Assembly (NCBI GenBank): GCA_046295455.1
Contig: JBKBNI010000004.1
Coordinates: forward strand, 1-64,000
DNA: 64,000 nt
Direction: 5' to 3'
DNA from: Thermaurantimonas sp046295455
Lineage (GTDB): Bacteria > Bacteroidota > Bacteroidia > Flavobacteriales > Schleiferiaceae
Shown here piece by piece: positions 25,360 to 35,083 of this stretch (its first letter is position 1; every line of letters begins with the position of its first letter). The position numbers were made by a program, and so were the translations under genes. Below the pieces are notes generated by a model. That model saw nothing but the letters and a program-made list of their open reading frames with translations. It was not told where the DNA came from and did no database searches.

Positions 25360-26760
25360 CTACGGATTTTGTTTCAAGGCATATCCCAGCACCAAAGAGA
25401 ATAATAATATACTCACTATATTGAGAATGAATCCTTTCTTAATCATTTCATTCATTCGGATCTGTCCGGTACCAAAGACCACTGCATTCGGAGGTGTAGC
25501 GATAGGAAGCATAAACGCACAACTCGAAGCCATTGCCACCGCCATACCGGTGAAAAAAAAGACCCGCTGATCTCCCTGTGCAAGGCTTGCTGCCACAGGC
25601 ATCATCAATCCCGTCAAGGCTACATTAGACATACATTCCGTCGCAAAAATCGTAAAAGCGACCAGAAACACGACTAGGACTAAATCTGAGTGGAACGACT
25701 GACTAAAAAAGCGACTCATTTCGTCCGATATCCCCGTCTTATCAAACATAGAGGCCATGGTAAGACCCGCTCCAAAAAGCAGTAAAATTCCCCAAGACAA
25801 CTCCCTTGTATCATTCCACTCGAGCAATTTCTGCCGATCTCTCCATCCCGTACCGACCAAAAAGAGAACCAGCCCGCCTGAGAGCGCAACCGATGTGTCA
25901 TTGATGTAGGTTAGCTTTAGAAAAGGAGCGGCAAACCAAAGTGCCACCACAGTTCCAAAGATGATCAAAACTCTCCTCTGGGCAGAGTTCATCGCAGGAA
26001 GACGCTCGTACTCTTCTTTGATCAGTTTTCGAACTTCCGGAGAAAACGCCATGCTTTCCTTCGGCTTCATCAGTAAGTAAACGATGATCAAAAAAATTAA
26101 ACTAAGTGGAAAACCCACTGTAAACCATTCGAAAAATGTGACTGGTGTTTGAAATTTTTCTGTATAAAATCCTGAAAATACCAGATTTGGAGGAGTACCT
26201 ACAAGCGTAGCAATCCCCCCTATATTGGCTGAAAACGCGATCGAGAGATACATTCGCTCATGAAGGGGGGGCTCGATAGATGCACTGTTTACCAAAATGG
26301 AGAGGAGGGCAGTGCCAATAGGAATCATCATTATTGCAGTGGCTGTATTGCTCATCCACATACTCAGAAAATATGTCGCCAACATGACTGCCAAAAAAAC
26401 AGAGGATAGATTTCGGTTAAACAAGGTGAGTAACCACAGAGCCAATCGCTTGTGAACGCCCCATTTTTCAACGGAAAGAGCCAGCAAAAAACCTCCGAAA
26501 AACAGATAAATCACTGGATTAGAATATTGAGCAGAGGCTTCTTTTAAAGGTACGATGTCAAATATTGGCAAGATAATTAGCGGAAGAAGGGCTGTTACTG
26601 CATAGTGGACAGCCTGATTAGTCCACCATATCAACATCCAAACAAACAATGAAATTACTACGGCCTGCCGGTGTGAAATACGGTCGTTTAAAAACACTAA
26701 GACAAGAATAAAACCTAATAAACCTGAAGAAATATTTAACAAATTTTTTATCATGATCAC
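25360..26760 (-). CDS. DASS-family sodium:dicarboxylate/sulfate symporter
   Basis: A 466-residue membrane protein with about eleven TM helices. The two sodium-binding motifs of the DASS (SLC13) family are visible in MSNTATAIMMIPIG and MSNVALTGLMMPVA, each in a reentrant hairpin. WTNQAVHYAVTALLPLIILP near the N-terminus and ATPPNAVVFGTGQI near the C-terminus are also typical. It probably imports succinate, malate or fumarate with Na+, or sulfate in related clades. It is divergent from the ACIII operon, and a role in feeding respiration is inference. Confidence 0.93.
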   Translation of the reverse strand: MIMIKNLLNISSGLLGFILVLVFLNDRISHRQAVVISLFVWMLIWWTNQAVHYAVTALLPLIILPIFDIVPLKEASAQYSNPVIYLFFGGFLLALSVEKWGVHKRLALWLLTLFNRNLSSVFLAVMLATYFLSMWMSNTATAIMMIPIGTALLSILVNSASIEPPLHERMYLSIAFSANIGGIATLVGTPPNLVFSGFYTEKFQTPVTFFEWFTVGFPLSLIFLIIVYLLMKPKESMAFSPEVRKLIKEEYERLPAMNSAQRRVLIIFGTVVALWFAAPFLKLTYINDTSVALSGGLVLFLVGTGWRDRQKLLEWNDTRELSWGILLLFGAGLTMASMFDKTGISDEMSRFFSQSFHSDLVLVVFLVAFTIFATECMSNVALTGLMMPVAASLAQGDQRVFFFTGMAVAMASSCAFMLPIATPPNAVVFGTGQIRMNEMIKKGFILNIVSILLFSLVLGYALKQNP

Positions 26761-26886
26761 TGGCGAATTATGACAGCAATAATGAGCTAAAGCCCTGATT
26801 TAAAAAAGAAGATTCAATTTGTTTAGAAACATTTTAAATTGGAAACACGGATTTAAACCTCCAATGAAAAAAAATAGTTAGGAATA

Positions 26887-26894
26887 TAACTTTG
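26887..26894 (+). promoter_or_regulatory. -7 element of the act-cox operon
   Basis: TAACTTTG fits TAnnTTTG; transcription would start near 26900. No convincing -33 TTTG is at the usual spacing. Confidence 0.5.
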
Positions 26895-26908
26895 CAATCA
26901 GAGTATAT

Positions 26909-28192
26909 ATGTACCGAAACGATATTATGAGAAGTATGAAAACATGTTTTAACAGGCTCAATGTGATGCTGTTGATCGTTTGTATGGTGATGAGCGGCCT
27001 GTCTTTGGTTGCGCAAGGAGGGAATGGTGATTTACCGGGAGATCCTGAAGCAGGTAAAAAGCTTTTCAATGCTCAGTGTGCTGCCTGTCACAAGCTTGAT
27101 AAGCGCCTTGTCGGTCCTGCTATGGCAGGGATTACAGAGAGGCGCTCTACAGAGTGGTTGATCAAGTGGATAAGAAACAATGCCGAGCTTCGAGCCAGCG
27201 GAGACAAGGATGCAATTGCTGTGTATGAAGAATATAACCGTTCAGCCATGCCAGCATTTCCTCTGCTGTCAGACCAGGACATTTTAGATATTTTAGCCTA
27301 CACCATTGTAGGAGATAAGCCTGCAGCTCCAGCCGGAGACGCAGGCGTCGTAGCTACCGGCACGGCTCCGAGTGACCAGGGAAGTGGAGTGAATATCTGG
27401 ATTCTTGCGCTGTTGTCTGCCTTTTTGTTGATTCATTTGTTGATTCTTATTAAAATCAAGAATACACTCCGAATTTTAAAAGGCGAGGAGCCAACTTCTG
27501 CATTTGAAGATCTTTCCAAAGGTGTACAAGTTGCAGTCAAAAATCGCAAAGTCATAATGGTCTCGACTATAATATTATCTGTTTTCCTGCTTAAAGAACT
27601 TTACTGGGGCCTCATGTCCATCGGTGTCGAACAAGGATATATGCCAGAACAACCCATCGCATTCTCCCATAAAATACATGCCGGAGAGAATGGTATTGAT
27701 TGTAAATACTGCCACTACGGTGCCGAAAAAGGCAAGCACTCAAATATACCTTCGGCAGCACTATGTATGAATTGTCATACCTACATACAGGAGGGTCCGA
27801 AATATGGCACTCAGGAGATAGATAAAATTTATGCCGCTGTAGGTTTTGACCGTGAGACCAACACTTATATCCCAGGGTACGAGCAGCGCCCGGTAAAGTG
27901 GGTTCGCATTCACAATCTTCCTGACCTTGCTTATTTTAATCATGCTCAGCATGTAAATGTAGCAGGCCTTGAGTGTCAAACTTGTCATGGACCTGTTGAG
28001 GAAATGGAGGTGCTGTATCAATATTCAGAACTTACTATGGGTTGGTGTATCAATTGCCACAGAGAGACAGAAGTTAATGTTGACAATGGATATTACAAAG
28101 ATTTGCACGACAAGCTTAAGGAAAAATACAAATCTCAAAAGGTTACCGCTGAAATGATTGGCGGTCTCGAATGTGGTAAGTGTCATTACTAA
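26909..28192 (+). CDS. actA: Alternative Complex III subunit ActA, hexaheme cytochrome c
   Basis: The multiheme cytochrome subunit of ACIII, which passes electrons from quinol towards terminal oxidase. Six CxxCH sites are visible: CAACH in an N-terminal mono-heme domain (about residues 45-130), then CKYCH, CMNCH, CQTCH, CINCH and CGKCH in a cytochrome-c7/NapC-like domain. Two TM helices lie between (WILALLSAFLLIHLLI and VIMVSTIILSVFLLKELYW). A signal peptide ends near VAQGGNG. Start alternatives are the ATGs at 26927 and 26936, which give a more usual signal length. The gene leads the act-cox operon. Confidence 0.93.
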   Translation: MYRNDIMRSMKTCFNRLNVMLLIVCMVMSGLSLVAQGGNGDLPGDPEAGKKLFNAQCAACHKLDKRLVGPAMAGITERRSTEWLIKWIRNNAELRASGDKDAIAVYEEYNRSAMPAFPLLSDQDILDILAYTIVGDKPAAPAGDAGVVATGTAPSDQGSGVNIWILALLSAFLLIHLLILIKIKNTLRILKGEEPTSAFEDLSKGVQVAVKNRKVIMVSTIILSVFLLKELYWGLMSIGVEQGYMPEQPIAFSHKIHAGENGIDCKYCHYGAEKGKHSNIPSAALCMNCHTYIQEGPKYGTQEIDKIYAAVGFDRETNTYIPGYEQRPVKWVRIHNLPDLAYFNHAQHVNVAGLECQTCHGPVEEMEVLYQYSELTMGWCINCHRETEVNVDNGYYKDLHDKLKEKYKSQKVTAEMIGGLECGKCHY

Positions 28193-28210
28193 AAAATCTA
28201 AGGCTACATC

Positions 28211-31200
28211 ATGGCATCTAATAAAAAATATTGGAAATCAGCAGAAGAACTGCATAACCCCGACTTGGTCGAAGCACTCGCTGCAAATGAATTCCCTAAT
28301 ACTACAGAATCTCTCCTTACACAATCCGAAAAGCTCTTAAATTCTACAGCCACAAGTAGAAGGGATTTTCTAAAATACTTAGGCTTTAGCACAGCTGCGG
28401 CAACTCTTGCAGCTTGTGAAGCACCGGTAATTGAATCCATACCCTACGTAACTGCACCGGATAAGCTAGTTCCAGGTATTGCCAGTTACTTCGCATCTCT
28501 GTATGATGACGGAAATGACTATGCAGCTATATTGGTAAAGACCAGAGAAGGTCGCCCTATCAAGTTTGAACCCAATAAAGAAGCCAGAGTAAATAATTGC
28601 ACAAATGCCAGAGTTCAGGCTGCAGTACTCAATTTATATGACAGTACACGACTTAAAAATGCGAAAAAAGACGGAAATGATATAACCTGGCAGCAGTTTG
28701 ATGATGAAATAATGGAAGGAATACAAAAGGCTGTCAGCAGCGGCAAAATTTTCGCTCTGGTCACTCCTACTATCAACAGTCCTTCCACAAAGGCAATCAT
28801 TGATCGCTACAGAAGCACATATAATACATTTACCCATATTGAAATCGATTCTTTTTCAGTCTCCAAATCATTAGATGCATGGGAACAGGCAACCGGAGTG
28901 CGCAAGTTTCCAGTTTATCACCTCAATGAGGCTGATGTAATCGTTTCTTTCGGTTGTGACTTTATCAATGGTATACACGGCCAATCAGTGGAATCGGATT
29001 ATGCCACCCGCCGAATTCCTTCGCCCACAATGTCAAAACACATACAGATTGAGGCCAACATGTCTCTCACAGGGGCAAATGCAGATAAAAGAATTAAACT
29101 GAAGGCCTCTGAAAACACACTTGCTCTGGCATCACTTTACAATGCCATCGCCAAAAAAATGGGCGCAGAAACCATAGGAACATCACCTGTATCCATCGAT
29201 GGAGAACTTTCTAAAATTGCCGAATTGCTTGTTTCTAATAAAGGTAAGTCGTTGGTATTGAATGGATATAATGACAAAGATGCTGAGACATTAGCAATCG
29301 CAATCAATCTTCTGCTTAACAATTTTGGGTCAACAATATCTACCACAAAACATAATAATCTCCGCACCGGCGATGATAAAAAGTTTTTTCAACTTGTCTC
29401 CAACATGGAGAAAGGTTTGGTTGGTGTGGTAATCTTCGCCGGAGTAAATCCTGCCTACAACAAAATCAATGGCCAAAGACTGAGCTCAGCGATTTCAAAA
29501 GTTCCGACAACTGTTTGTTTCTCAGACAAAATGCATGAAACAGCCCAACTAACGCAGTATGTTGGCGCTGCTCATCATGCGTGCGAATCATGGGGTGATG
29601 GGTCACCATGCACAGGCGTCGTTCATTTTATGCAGCCTACAATAAAAAATCTGTATGATACTCGGCAGTGGCAGCATGAACTGCTGAGGTGGATAGGCGT
29701 AGACTCAGGATACTACTCATTTTTAAAGTCTCAGTATCAATCTCACTCATTTAATGATCTTCTTCATGATGGTTATAAAGTATTTGAAGATGCGATAACT
29801 CTTTCAATTGATTTTGCGCCGGCTACTTTAGCAAAGTCAGTAACGCTTAAACCTAAAAGCCAGGGATTTGACCTTGTAGCATATCAAAAAATATCAATTG
29901 GTACTGGCGAACTGGCAAACAATCCTTGGTTACAAGAAATGCCGGACCCAATCACTCGCGCATCTTGGGACAATTACGCTACCATAAGCAGAGCGGATGC
30001 AGAAAATCTGGGTCTTATCAATCGCAACGTTACCAACGGAGCTTTGAATGGCAGTTATGTCAGGATTTCTGTCGGAGATAAGTCAATTGAAAATGTCCCT
30101 GTCCTAATTCAGCCGGGGCAAGCCGAAGGTACTATTGGTCTTGCTGTCGGTTATGGTAGAAATGGCCTGGGTATGGTGGCTGATGGTGTGGGAGTAAATG
30201 TGCACTCTCTTCTTGAGGCCGACCAGGTAATTTCAGATGTTACCGTAGAAAAAATGCCCGGAGAGCACGAGTTTGCTTGCGTTCAGTTGCACCACACAAT
30301 GATGGGGCGGACGATAGTGAAAGAAGTTTCGCTTGATGACTTTATCAACAGGCCAGCTCAGGATAATGGAAATGGCTGGAACGAAAAAACACTTTTTGAA
30401 ACGTACAGGGGTCCATTGGATTCTAAAGAAACAAGTCTTTGGAAGGAATTTGATCATGAGACGGGACACTTCTGGAACATGTCAATAGATCTGAATCTGT
30501 GTACAGGTTGTGGGGCTTGTGTGATTGCATGTCATGCTGAGAATAATGTTCCGGTAGTAGGAAAAAAAGAAGTTCGTGTTTCCAGAGATATGCATTGGTT
30601 GAGAATAGACAGATACTATTCCAGCGATATGAATGACGAGCTGGCTGAAGAGCAGGGAATCTCCGGAGTCAAAAAGTTTGCATTGATGGAAGTCCCCTCT
30701 GACAATCCTCAGGTTGTATTTCAGCCGGTGATGTGTCAGCACTGCAATCACGCTCCGTGTGAAACAGTTTGTCCTGTGGCAGCCACCACGCACAGTGCCG
30801 AAGGTTTAAATCACATGACTTACAACAGATGTATAGGTACACGCTACTGTGCCAATAACTGTCCATATAAAGTCAGACGCTTCAACTGGTTTTTATACAA
30901 CGAAAATCCAAAACAATTTGAAATCAACTACGCAATGAACGATGATTTGGGTAAGATGGTCCTTAATCCTGATGTTACCCTGCGTTCACGTGGTGTAATG
31001 GAGAAATGTTCATTCTGCATTCAAAGAATACAACTTGGAAAGTTGCAGGCGAAAAAAGAAGGCAGGAAAGTAAAGGACGGAGAAGTCGAGACAGCCTGCA
31101 TGAGTGCTTGTAGCACCGGAGCGATAATTTTCGGTGATGTGAATGACGCTGAAAGCAAAGTGGCAGCACTGAAAAAAGACAAACGCATGTATCACTTGCT

Positions 31201-31261
31201 GGAAGAAGTTGGTACAAATCCTTCTGTCTTTTATCAAACCAAAGTAAGAAATCTGGTATAA
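28211..31261 (+). CDS. actB: Alternative Complex III subunit ActB, molybdopterin-like plus Fe-S
   Basis: A 1016-residue fusion. Residues from about 50 carry a Tat-like TSRRDFLKYLGFST motif ending in AACE. Next is a molybdopterin-oxidoreductase-like domain, which in ACIII carries no Mo cofactor. The C-terminal third is a ferredoxin domain with CTGCGACVIACH, CQHCNHAPCETVCP, CIGTRYCANNCPYK and CSFC plus CMSAC, giving ligands for the three [4Fe-4S] and one [3Fe-4S] clusters known in the complex. It sits between actA and actC as in other Bacteroidota. Confidence 0.95.
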   Translation: MASNKKYWKSAEELHNPDLVEALAANEFPNTTESLLTQSEKLLNSTATSRRDFLKYLGFSTAAATLAACEAPVIESIPYVTAPDKLVPGIASYFASLYDDGNDYAAILVKTREGRPIKFEPNKEARVNNCTNARVQAAVLNLYDSTRLKNAKKDGNDITWQQFDDEIMEGIQKAVSSGKIFALVTPTINSPSTKAIIDRYRSTYNTFTHIEIDSFSVSKSLDAWEQATGVRKFPVYHLNEADVIVSFGCDFINGIHGQSVESDYATRRIPSPTMSKHIQIEANMSLTGANADKRIKLKASENTLALASLYNAIAKKMGAETIGTSPVSIDGELSKIAELLVSNKGKSLVLNGYNDKDAETLAIAINLLLNNFGSTISTTKHNNLRTGDDKKFFQLVSNMEKGLVGVVIFAGVNPAYNKINGQRLSSAISKVPTTVCFSDKMHETAQLTQYVGAAHHACESWGDGSPCTGVVHFMQPTIKNLYDTRQWQHELLRWIGVDSGYYSFLKSQYQSHSFNDLLHDGYKVFEDAITLSIDFAPATLAKSVTLKPKSQGFDLVAYQKISIGTGELANNPWLQEMPDPITRASWDNYATISRADAENLGLINRNVTNGALNGSYVRISVGDKSIENVPVLIQPGQAEGTIGLAVGYGRNGLGMVADGVGVNVHSLLEADQVISDVTVEKMPGEHEFACVQLHHTMMGRTIVKEVSLDDFINRPAQDNGNGWNEKTLFETYRGPLDSKETSLWKEFDHETGHFWNMSIDLNLCTGCGACVIACHAENNVPVVGKKEVRVSRDMHWLRIDRYYSSDMNDELAEEQGISGVKKFALMEVPSDNPQVVFQPVMCQHCNHAPCETVCPVAATTHSAEGLNHMTYNRCIGTRYCANNCPYKVRRFNWFLYNENPKQFEINYAMNDDLGKMVLNPDVTLRSRGVMEKCSFCIQRIQLGKLQAKKEGRKVKDGEVETACMSACSTGAIIFGDVNDAESKVAALKKDKRMYHLLEEVGTNPSVFYQTKVRNLV

Positions 31262-31282
31262 AACAATTAACGAAGAGGAAAT

Positions 31283-32686
31283 ATGCATTACGAATCATCA
31301 ATTAGAGAACCTTTAATCATAGGCGATAAGTCGTACCATGATATAACGGTAGAGGTAGCAAGGCCGGTAGAAACTAAAGCCCCCAAATCATGGTGGATAG
31401 TTTTCTCTATATCGCTTTTTGCTTTCCTTTGGGGAGTGGGCTGTATCCTGTATACCATCGGAACCGGTATAGGGGTATGGGGTCTCAATAAGACAGTTGG
31501 TTGGGCCTGGGATATTACCAATTTCGTTTGGTGGGTAGGAATTGGTCATGCGGGTACACTTATTTCAGCTGTTCTTCTCTTGTTTCGCCAGAAGTGGAGA
31601 ATGTCCATCAACCGCTCTGCTGAAGCGATGACCATCTTCTCCGTTATACAAGCAGCATTGTTTCCGGGTATTCACATGGGTAGGATTTGGTTAGCCTATT
31701 TCGTTTTTCCGATTCCTAATCAGTTTGGACCCCTTTGGGTTAATTTTAATTCTCCCTTGCTTTGGGATGTATTCGCTATATCGACCTATTTCACCGTTTC
31801 ATTGGTTTTCTGGTACACCGGTTTAATTCCTGATTTTGCAATGCTCCGCGATCGTGCTGTTCGTCCAGTTCAAAAGCACATTTATAGTATTTTAAGCTTC
31901 GGTTGGGGAGGTACTGCAAAAAGTTGGCAACGCTTTGAAGAGGTTTCATTGGTATTGGCAGGTCTGGCGACCCCTTTGGTACTATCTGTACATACCATTG
32001 TATCAATGGACTTTGCAACTTCTGTCATTCCCGGTTGGCACACTACAATTTTCCCTCCATATTTCGTGGCTGGTGCTATTTTCTCAGGATTTGCCATGGT
32101 ACAGACTCTTCTGATCATTATGAGAAAAATGTTTAAAATGGAACATTACATTACCATACAGCACATTGAGCTAATGAATATTATCATAATGATTACCGGG
32201 TCAATAGTGGGGATTGCATATATCACAGAGCTTTTTATAGCTTGGTATTCAGGGGTGGAGTATGAGCAATATGCTTTTCTCAACAGAGCTACAGGCCCCT
32301 ATTGGTGGGCATATTGGAGTATGATGACTTGCAATGTAATCTCTCCACAAGTTATGTGGTTTAAAAAAATCAGAACCAGCCTTATAGCTTCTTTCATTAT
32401 CTCAATTATAGTAAATATTGGTATGTGGTTTGAGAGATTTGTAATTATAGTTACCTCATTGCACAGAGATTACCTCCCATCATCATGGACGATGTTTAGT
32501 CCTACATACGTGGATATTGGTATCTTTATTGGTACAATTGGTTTCTTTTTTGTATTGTTTTTGCTATACGCCAGAACTTTTCCGGTTATTGCTCAAGCTG
32601 AGTTAAAGACCATTTTGAAATCTTCATCTGAAAAATATAAAAAATCCCATTTAAAGTATGAGCACAGTCACACAGAGTCAAACTAA
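31283..32686 (+). CDS. actC: Alternative Complex III subunit ActC (NrfD/PsrC-like)
   Basis: A 467-residue integral membrane quinol-binding subunit of the NrfD/PsrC family with about ten TM helices. Characteristic stretches are VWGLNKTVGWAWDITNFVWW, GIGHAGTLISAVLLLFRQKWR, and FPGIHMGRIWLAYFVFPIP. It is related to ActF and forms the quinol-oxidising and possibly proton-translocating core. The stop overlaps actD by 29 bases, indicating translational coupling. Confidence 0.95.
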   Translation: MHYESSIREPLIIGDKSYHDITVEVARPVETKAPKSWWIVFSISLFAFLWGVGCILYTIGTGIGVWGLNKTVGWAWDITNFVWWVGIGHAGTLISAVLLLFRQKWRMSINRSAEAMTIFSVIQAALFPGIHMGRIWLAYFVFPIPNQFGPLWVNFNSPLLWDVFAISTYFTVSLVFWYTGLIPDFAMLRDRAVRPVQKHIYSILSFGWGGTAKSWQRFEEVSLVLAGLATPLVLSVHTIVSMDFATSVIPGWHTTIFPPYFVAGAIFSGFAMVQTLLIIMRKMFKMEHYITIQHIELMNIIIMITGSIVGIAYITELFIAWYSGVEYEQYAFLNRATGPYWWAYWSMMTCNVISPQVMWFKKIRTSLIASFIISIIVNIGMWFERFVIIVTSLHRDYLPSSWTMFSPTYVDIGIFIGTIGFFFVLFLLYARTFPVIAQAELKTILKSSSEKYKKSHLKYEHSHTESN

Positions 32687-33221
32687 GACGATAGTTTCAG
32701 CTTTATTTGACGACGACGATATACTTCTGAGAGCAGTTAAAAAAATTAGAGGAAGTGGCTACTACATCAGAGAGGCCTACACTCCATTCCCAGTACATGG
32801 TCTTGATCACGCTATGGGACTTAAACCTACCAATATCGGCACTGCAGCCTTTTTCTATGGTTTGTTAGGTTTGTCGGTGGCAATATGGCTTACATATTAC
32901 ACTATGATCAAAGACTGGCCAATGAATATTGGTGGTAAACCGAGTTTTACCTGGGGCATGAATATGCCGGCATTCGTTCCTGTTATGTTTGAGCTTACTG
33001 TTTTTTTTGCAGCGCACCTGATGGTATGGACTTTTTTGTTTGTCAATGGACTATATCCAGGCCGTAAAGCTATTAATCCTGATCCAAGGACTACAGATGA
33101 TAAATTTATGTTAGAAATCGAAGCCAACGGAGATACAGATTCATTGGTTGAACTTTTGAAAAATGAAGGTGCAGTAGAAATCAATAAAAAGGAAGAAGAA
33201 GCAAATGGAAATCAGCACTAA
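32658..33221 (+). CDS. actD: Alternative Complex III subunit ActD (DUF3341)
   Basis: A 187-residue DUF3341 protein: an N-terminal alpha/beta domain (IVSALFDDDDILLRAVKKIRG, YTPFPVHGLDHAMGL) and two TM helices near residues 60-80 and 105-130. It is a structural subunit of ACIII with no cofactor. Its start lies within the 3' end of actC. Confidence 0.93.
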   Translation: MSTVTQSQTKTIVSALFDDDDILLRAVKKIRGSGYYIREAYTPFPVHGLDHAMGLKPTNIGTAAFFYGLLGLSVAIWLTYYTMIKDWPMNIGGKPSFTWGMNMPAFVPVMFELTVFFAAHLMVWTFLFVNGLYPGRKAINPDPRTTDDKFMLEIEANGDTDSLVELLKNEGAVEINKKEEEANGNQH

Positions 33222-33222
33222 A

Positions 33223-33798
33223 ATGAATTATTATTTAAAAGTATTGCTCTTATGTGGGCTTATCGTAAACGTCTCATGCAAAAGAGATCCGTCTAAGCCA
33301 GGTAGAGAATACATGCCAAATATGTACAGAGTAGCTTCTTATAAAACATATGAAGCTAATCCAAACTTCAAAGACAGTCTTGGTGCAAGACCTATTGTGG
33401 AGGGGACTATTCCCAGAGGTTATTATGCCTATGACGCCCCAAATACACCGGAAGCCTACGAAGCTTCTTTGCAGATAAAAGAATTTCCTGAGAGATTTAA
33501 ACTCATATCAGAAAAAGATTTTGAAGAGGGCAAAAGACAATATACCATATATTGTGCAGTTTGTCATGGTGAAAAAGGTGATGGAAATGGTATATTAATA
33601 GAGAGGGGGAAGTTTGCGGGCGTACCCTCTTATGCATCCGCAAGCAGACCAGGCCTCACCCCAGTATCAATCTATCATGTTATAACACATGGAAAAGGGG
33701 TAATGGGGGCTCATGCGGCTCAGATTTTGCCCGAAGACCGCTGGAAAGTTGTACACTATGTGCTATATCTCCGTAATGAACTTGATAATAAAAATTAA
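33223..33798 (+). CDS. actE: Alternative Complex III subunit ActE, mono-heme cytochrome c lipoprotein
   Basis: A lipoprotein with lipobox VNVSC (Cys19 from this start) and one heme site, CAVCHGEKGDGNG. A Met ligand is probably in the later GVMGAH region. It resembles ActE, which collects electrons for the oxidase. I start at the ATG at 33223, two bases after the actD stop; an ATG at 33205 inside actD would add six polar residues before the signal, which is less natural. Confidence 0.93.
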   Translation: MNYYLKVLLLCGLIVNVSCKRDPSKPGREYMPNMYRVASYKTYEANPNFKDSLGARPIVEGTIPRGYYAYDAPNTPEAYEASLQIKEFPERFKLISEKDFEEGKRQYTIYCAVCHGEKGDGNGILIERGKFAGVPSYASASRPGLTPVSIYHVITHGKGVMGAHAAQILPEDRWKVVHYVLYLRNELDNKN

Positions 33799-33809
33799 AA
33801 TAAGGTCAG

Positions 33810-35072
33810 ATGAACTTTACATTAGACTCTAAGCTTAGAAACATTGGTTTTATACTCCTTGTAATTGGGATTTTGTCTTTTGTCTATGCCTTTTTCATTG
33901 CCGATTATGGACATGGTGCACATCATGATATGAATGAAGCAGGAGTGCACGCTCAATCCGAACATCATCACCACAGTTCTGAAAATAAACCCTGGGCGGC
34001 ATTGATGGTTAATACTTTTTTCTTTTTAGGTATCTCACTTGGGGCACTTTTCTTTTTAGCTGTACAATATGCAGCTCAGGCTGGATGGTCTGTGGGAATC
34101 AAGAGAGTATTAGAGGCTGTAGCGGGGTTTCTTCCGGTTCCGGGTATCATAATGCTGATTATTGTGATTGCTGGCGTTGTTCTTCATAAAAATCACCTCT
34201 GGCATTGGACTGCTGAAGGTATCTCAGATCCAACTAGCCCAAATTATGATGCTATAATTGCAGGAAAAACCGCTTACCTGAATACTCCCTTTTTTCTTCT
34301 CAGAACAGTTATCTACATTGCAGGGTGGTATATCTTTTTACACTTTCTCAAAAAGAATTCTTACATCGGAGACCAGTCAAATGATTGGAACTGGTGGAGA
34401 AAAAATTGGAAACTCTCTGCTGGTTTTTTGGTTTTCTTTGCCATTACATCCTCTACTTCTGCCTGGGACTGGATTATGAGTATTGATACTCACTGGTTTA
34501 GTACTCTGTTTGGATGGTATGTGTTTGCTGGGTTGTTTGTTACCTCAGTCACCGTTGTAACCCTTACAGTTTTATATCTTAAATCTCAAAATTATCTCGA
34601 CTGGGTTAATGAAAATCACATACACGATCTAGGTAAGTTTATGTTTGCTTTTTCTATATTCTGGACTTATCTCTGGTTCAGCCAGTATATGCTTATATGG
34701 TATTCAAATATACCTGAGGAGGTTACCTATTTTATGCCTCGTTTTACAATATACAAAGTACCATTCATCACGATGGTTGCCTTAAACTTGGTATTTCCCA
34801 TTCTCGTTATTATGTCGAGAACAACAAAACGGATTGGAGCTTTTATTGTGATTGCAGGTATTTCTATTTTAATTGGCCATTGGTTAGATACTTTTAATAT
34901 GATCATGCCTGGTACAGTTGGTGAAAATTATTCTTTCGGTATAGCCGAAATTGGAATGTTTCTTGGCTATATGGGATCGTTCATTTTAGTTGTAGGTCGA
35001 AATCTTGAGAAAGCTCCATTACTGATGAAGAATCATCCTATGCTGTTGGAAAGTAAACATCATCATATTTAA
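33810..35072 (+). CDS. actF: Alternative Complex III subunit ActF (NrfD-like)
   Basis: A 420-residue multi-TM protein paralogous to ActC: NrfD-like quinol-oxidoreductase membrane subunit with about ten helices. Typical features are a His-rich N-terminal loop (HGAHHDMNEAGVHAQSEHHHH), VVLHKNHLWHW, TSAWDWIMSIDTHWFSTLFG, and YMLIWYSNIPEEVTYF. It completes actABCDEF, followed after 11 bases by coxB. Confidence 0.94.
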   Translation: MNFTLDSKLRNIGFILLVIGILSFVYAFFIADYGHGAHHDMNEAGVHAQSEHHHHSSENKPWAALMVNTFFFLGISLGALFFLAVQYAAQAGWSVGIKRVLEAVAGFLPVPGIIMLIIVIAGVVLHKNHLWHWTAEGISDPTSPNYDAIIAGKTAYLNTPFFLLRTVIYIAGWYIFLHFLKKNSYIGDQSNDWNWWRKNWKLSAGFLVFFAITSSTSAWDWIMSIDTHWFSTLFGWYVFAGLFVTSVTVVTLTVLYLKSQNYLDWVNENHIHDLGKFMFAFSIFWTYLWFSQYMLIWYSNIPEEVTYFMPRFTIYKVPFITMVALNLVFPILVIMSRTTKRIGAFIVIAGISILIGHWLDTFNMIMPGTVGENYSFGIAEIGMFLGYMGSFILVVGRNLEKAPLLMKNHPMLLESKHHHI

Positions 35073-35083
35073 TTTTATTTCAA

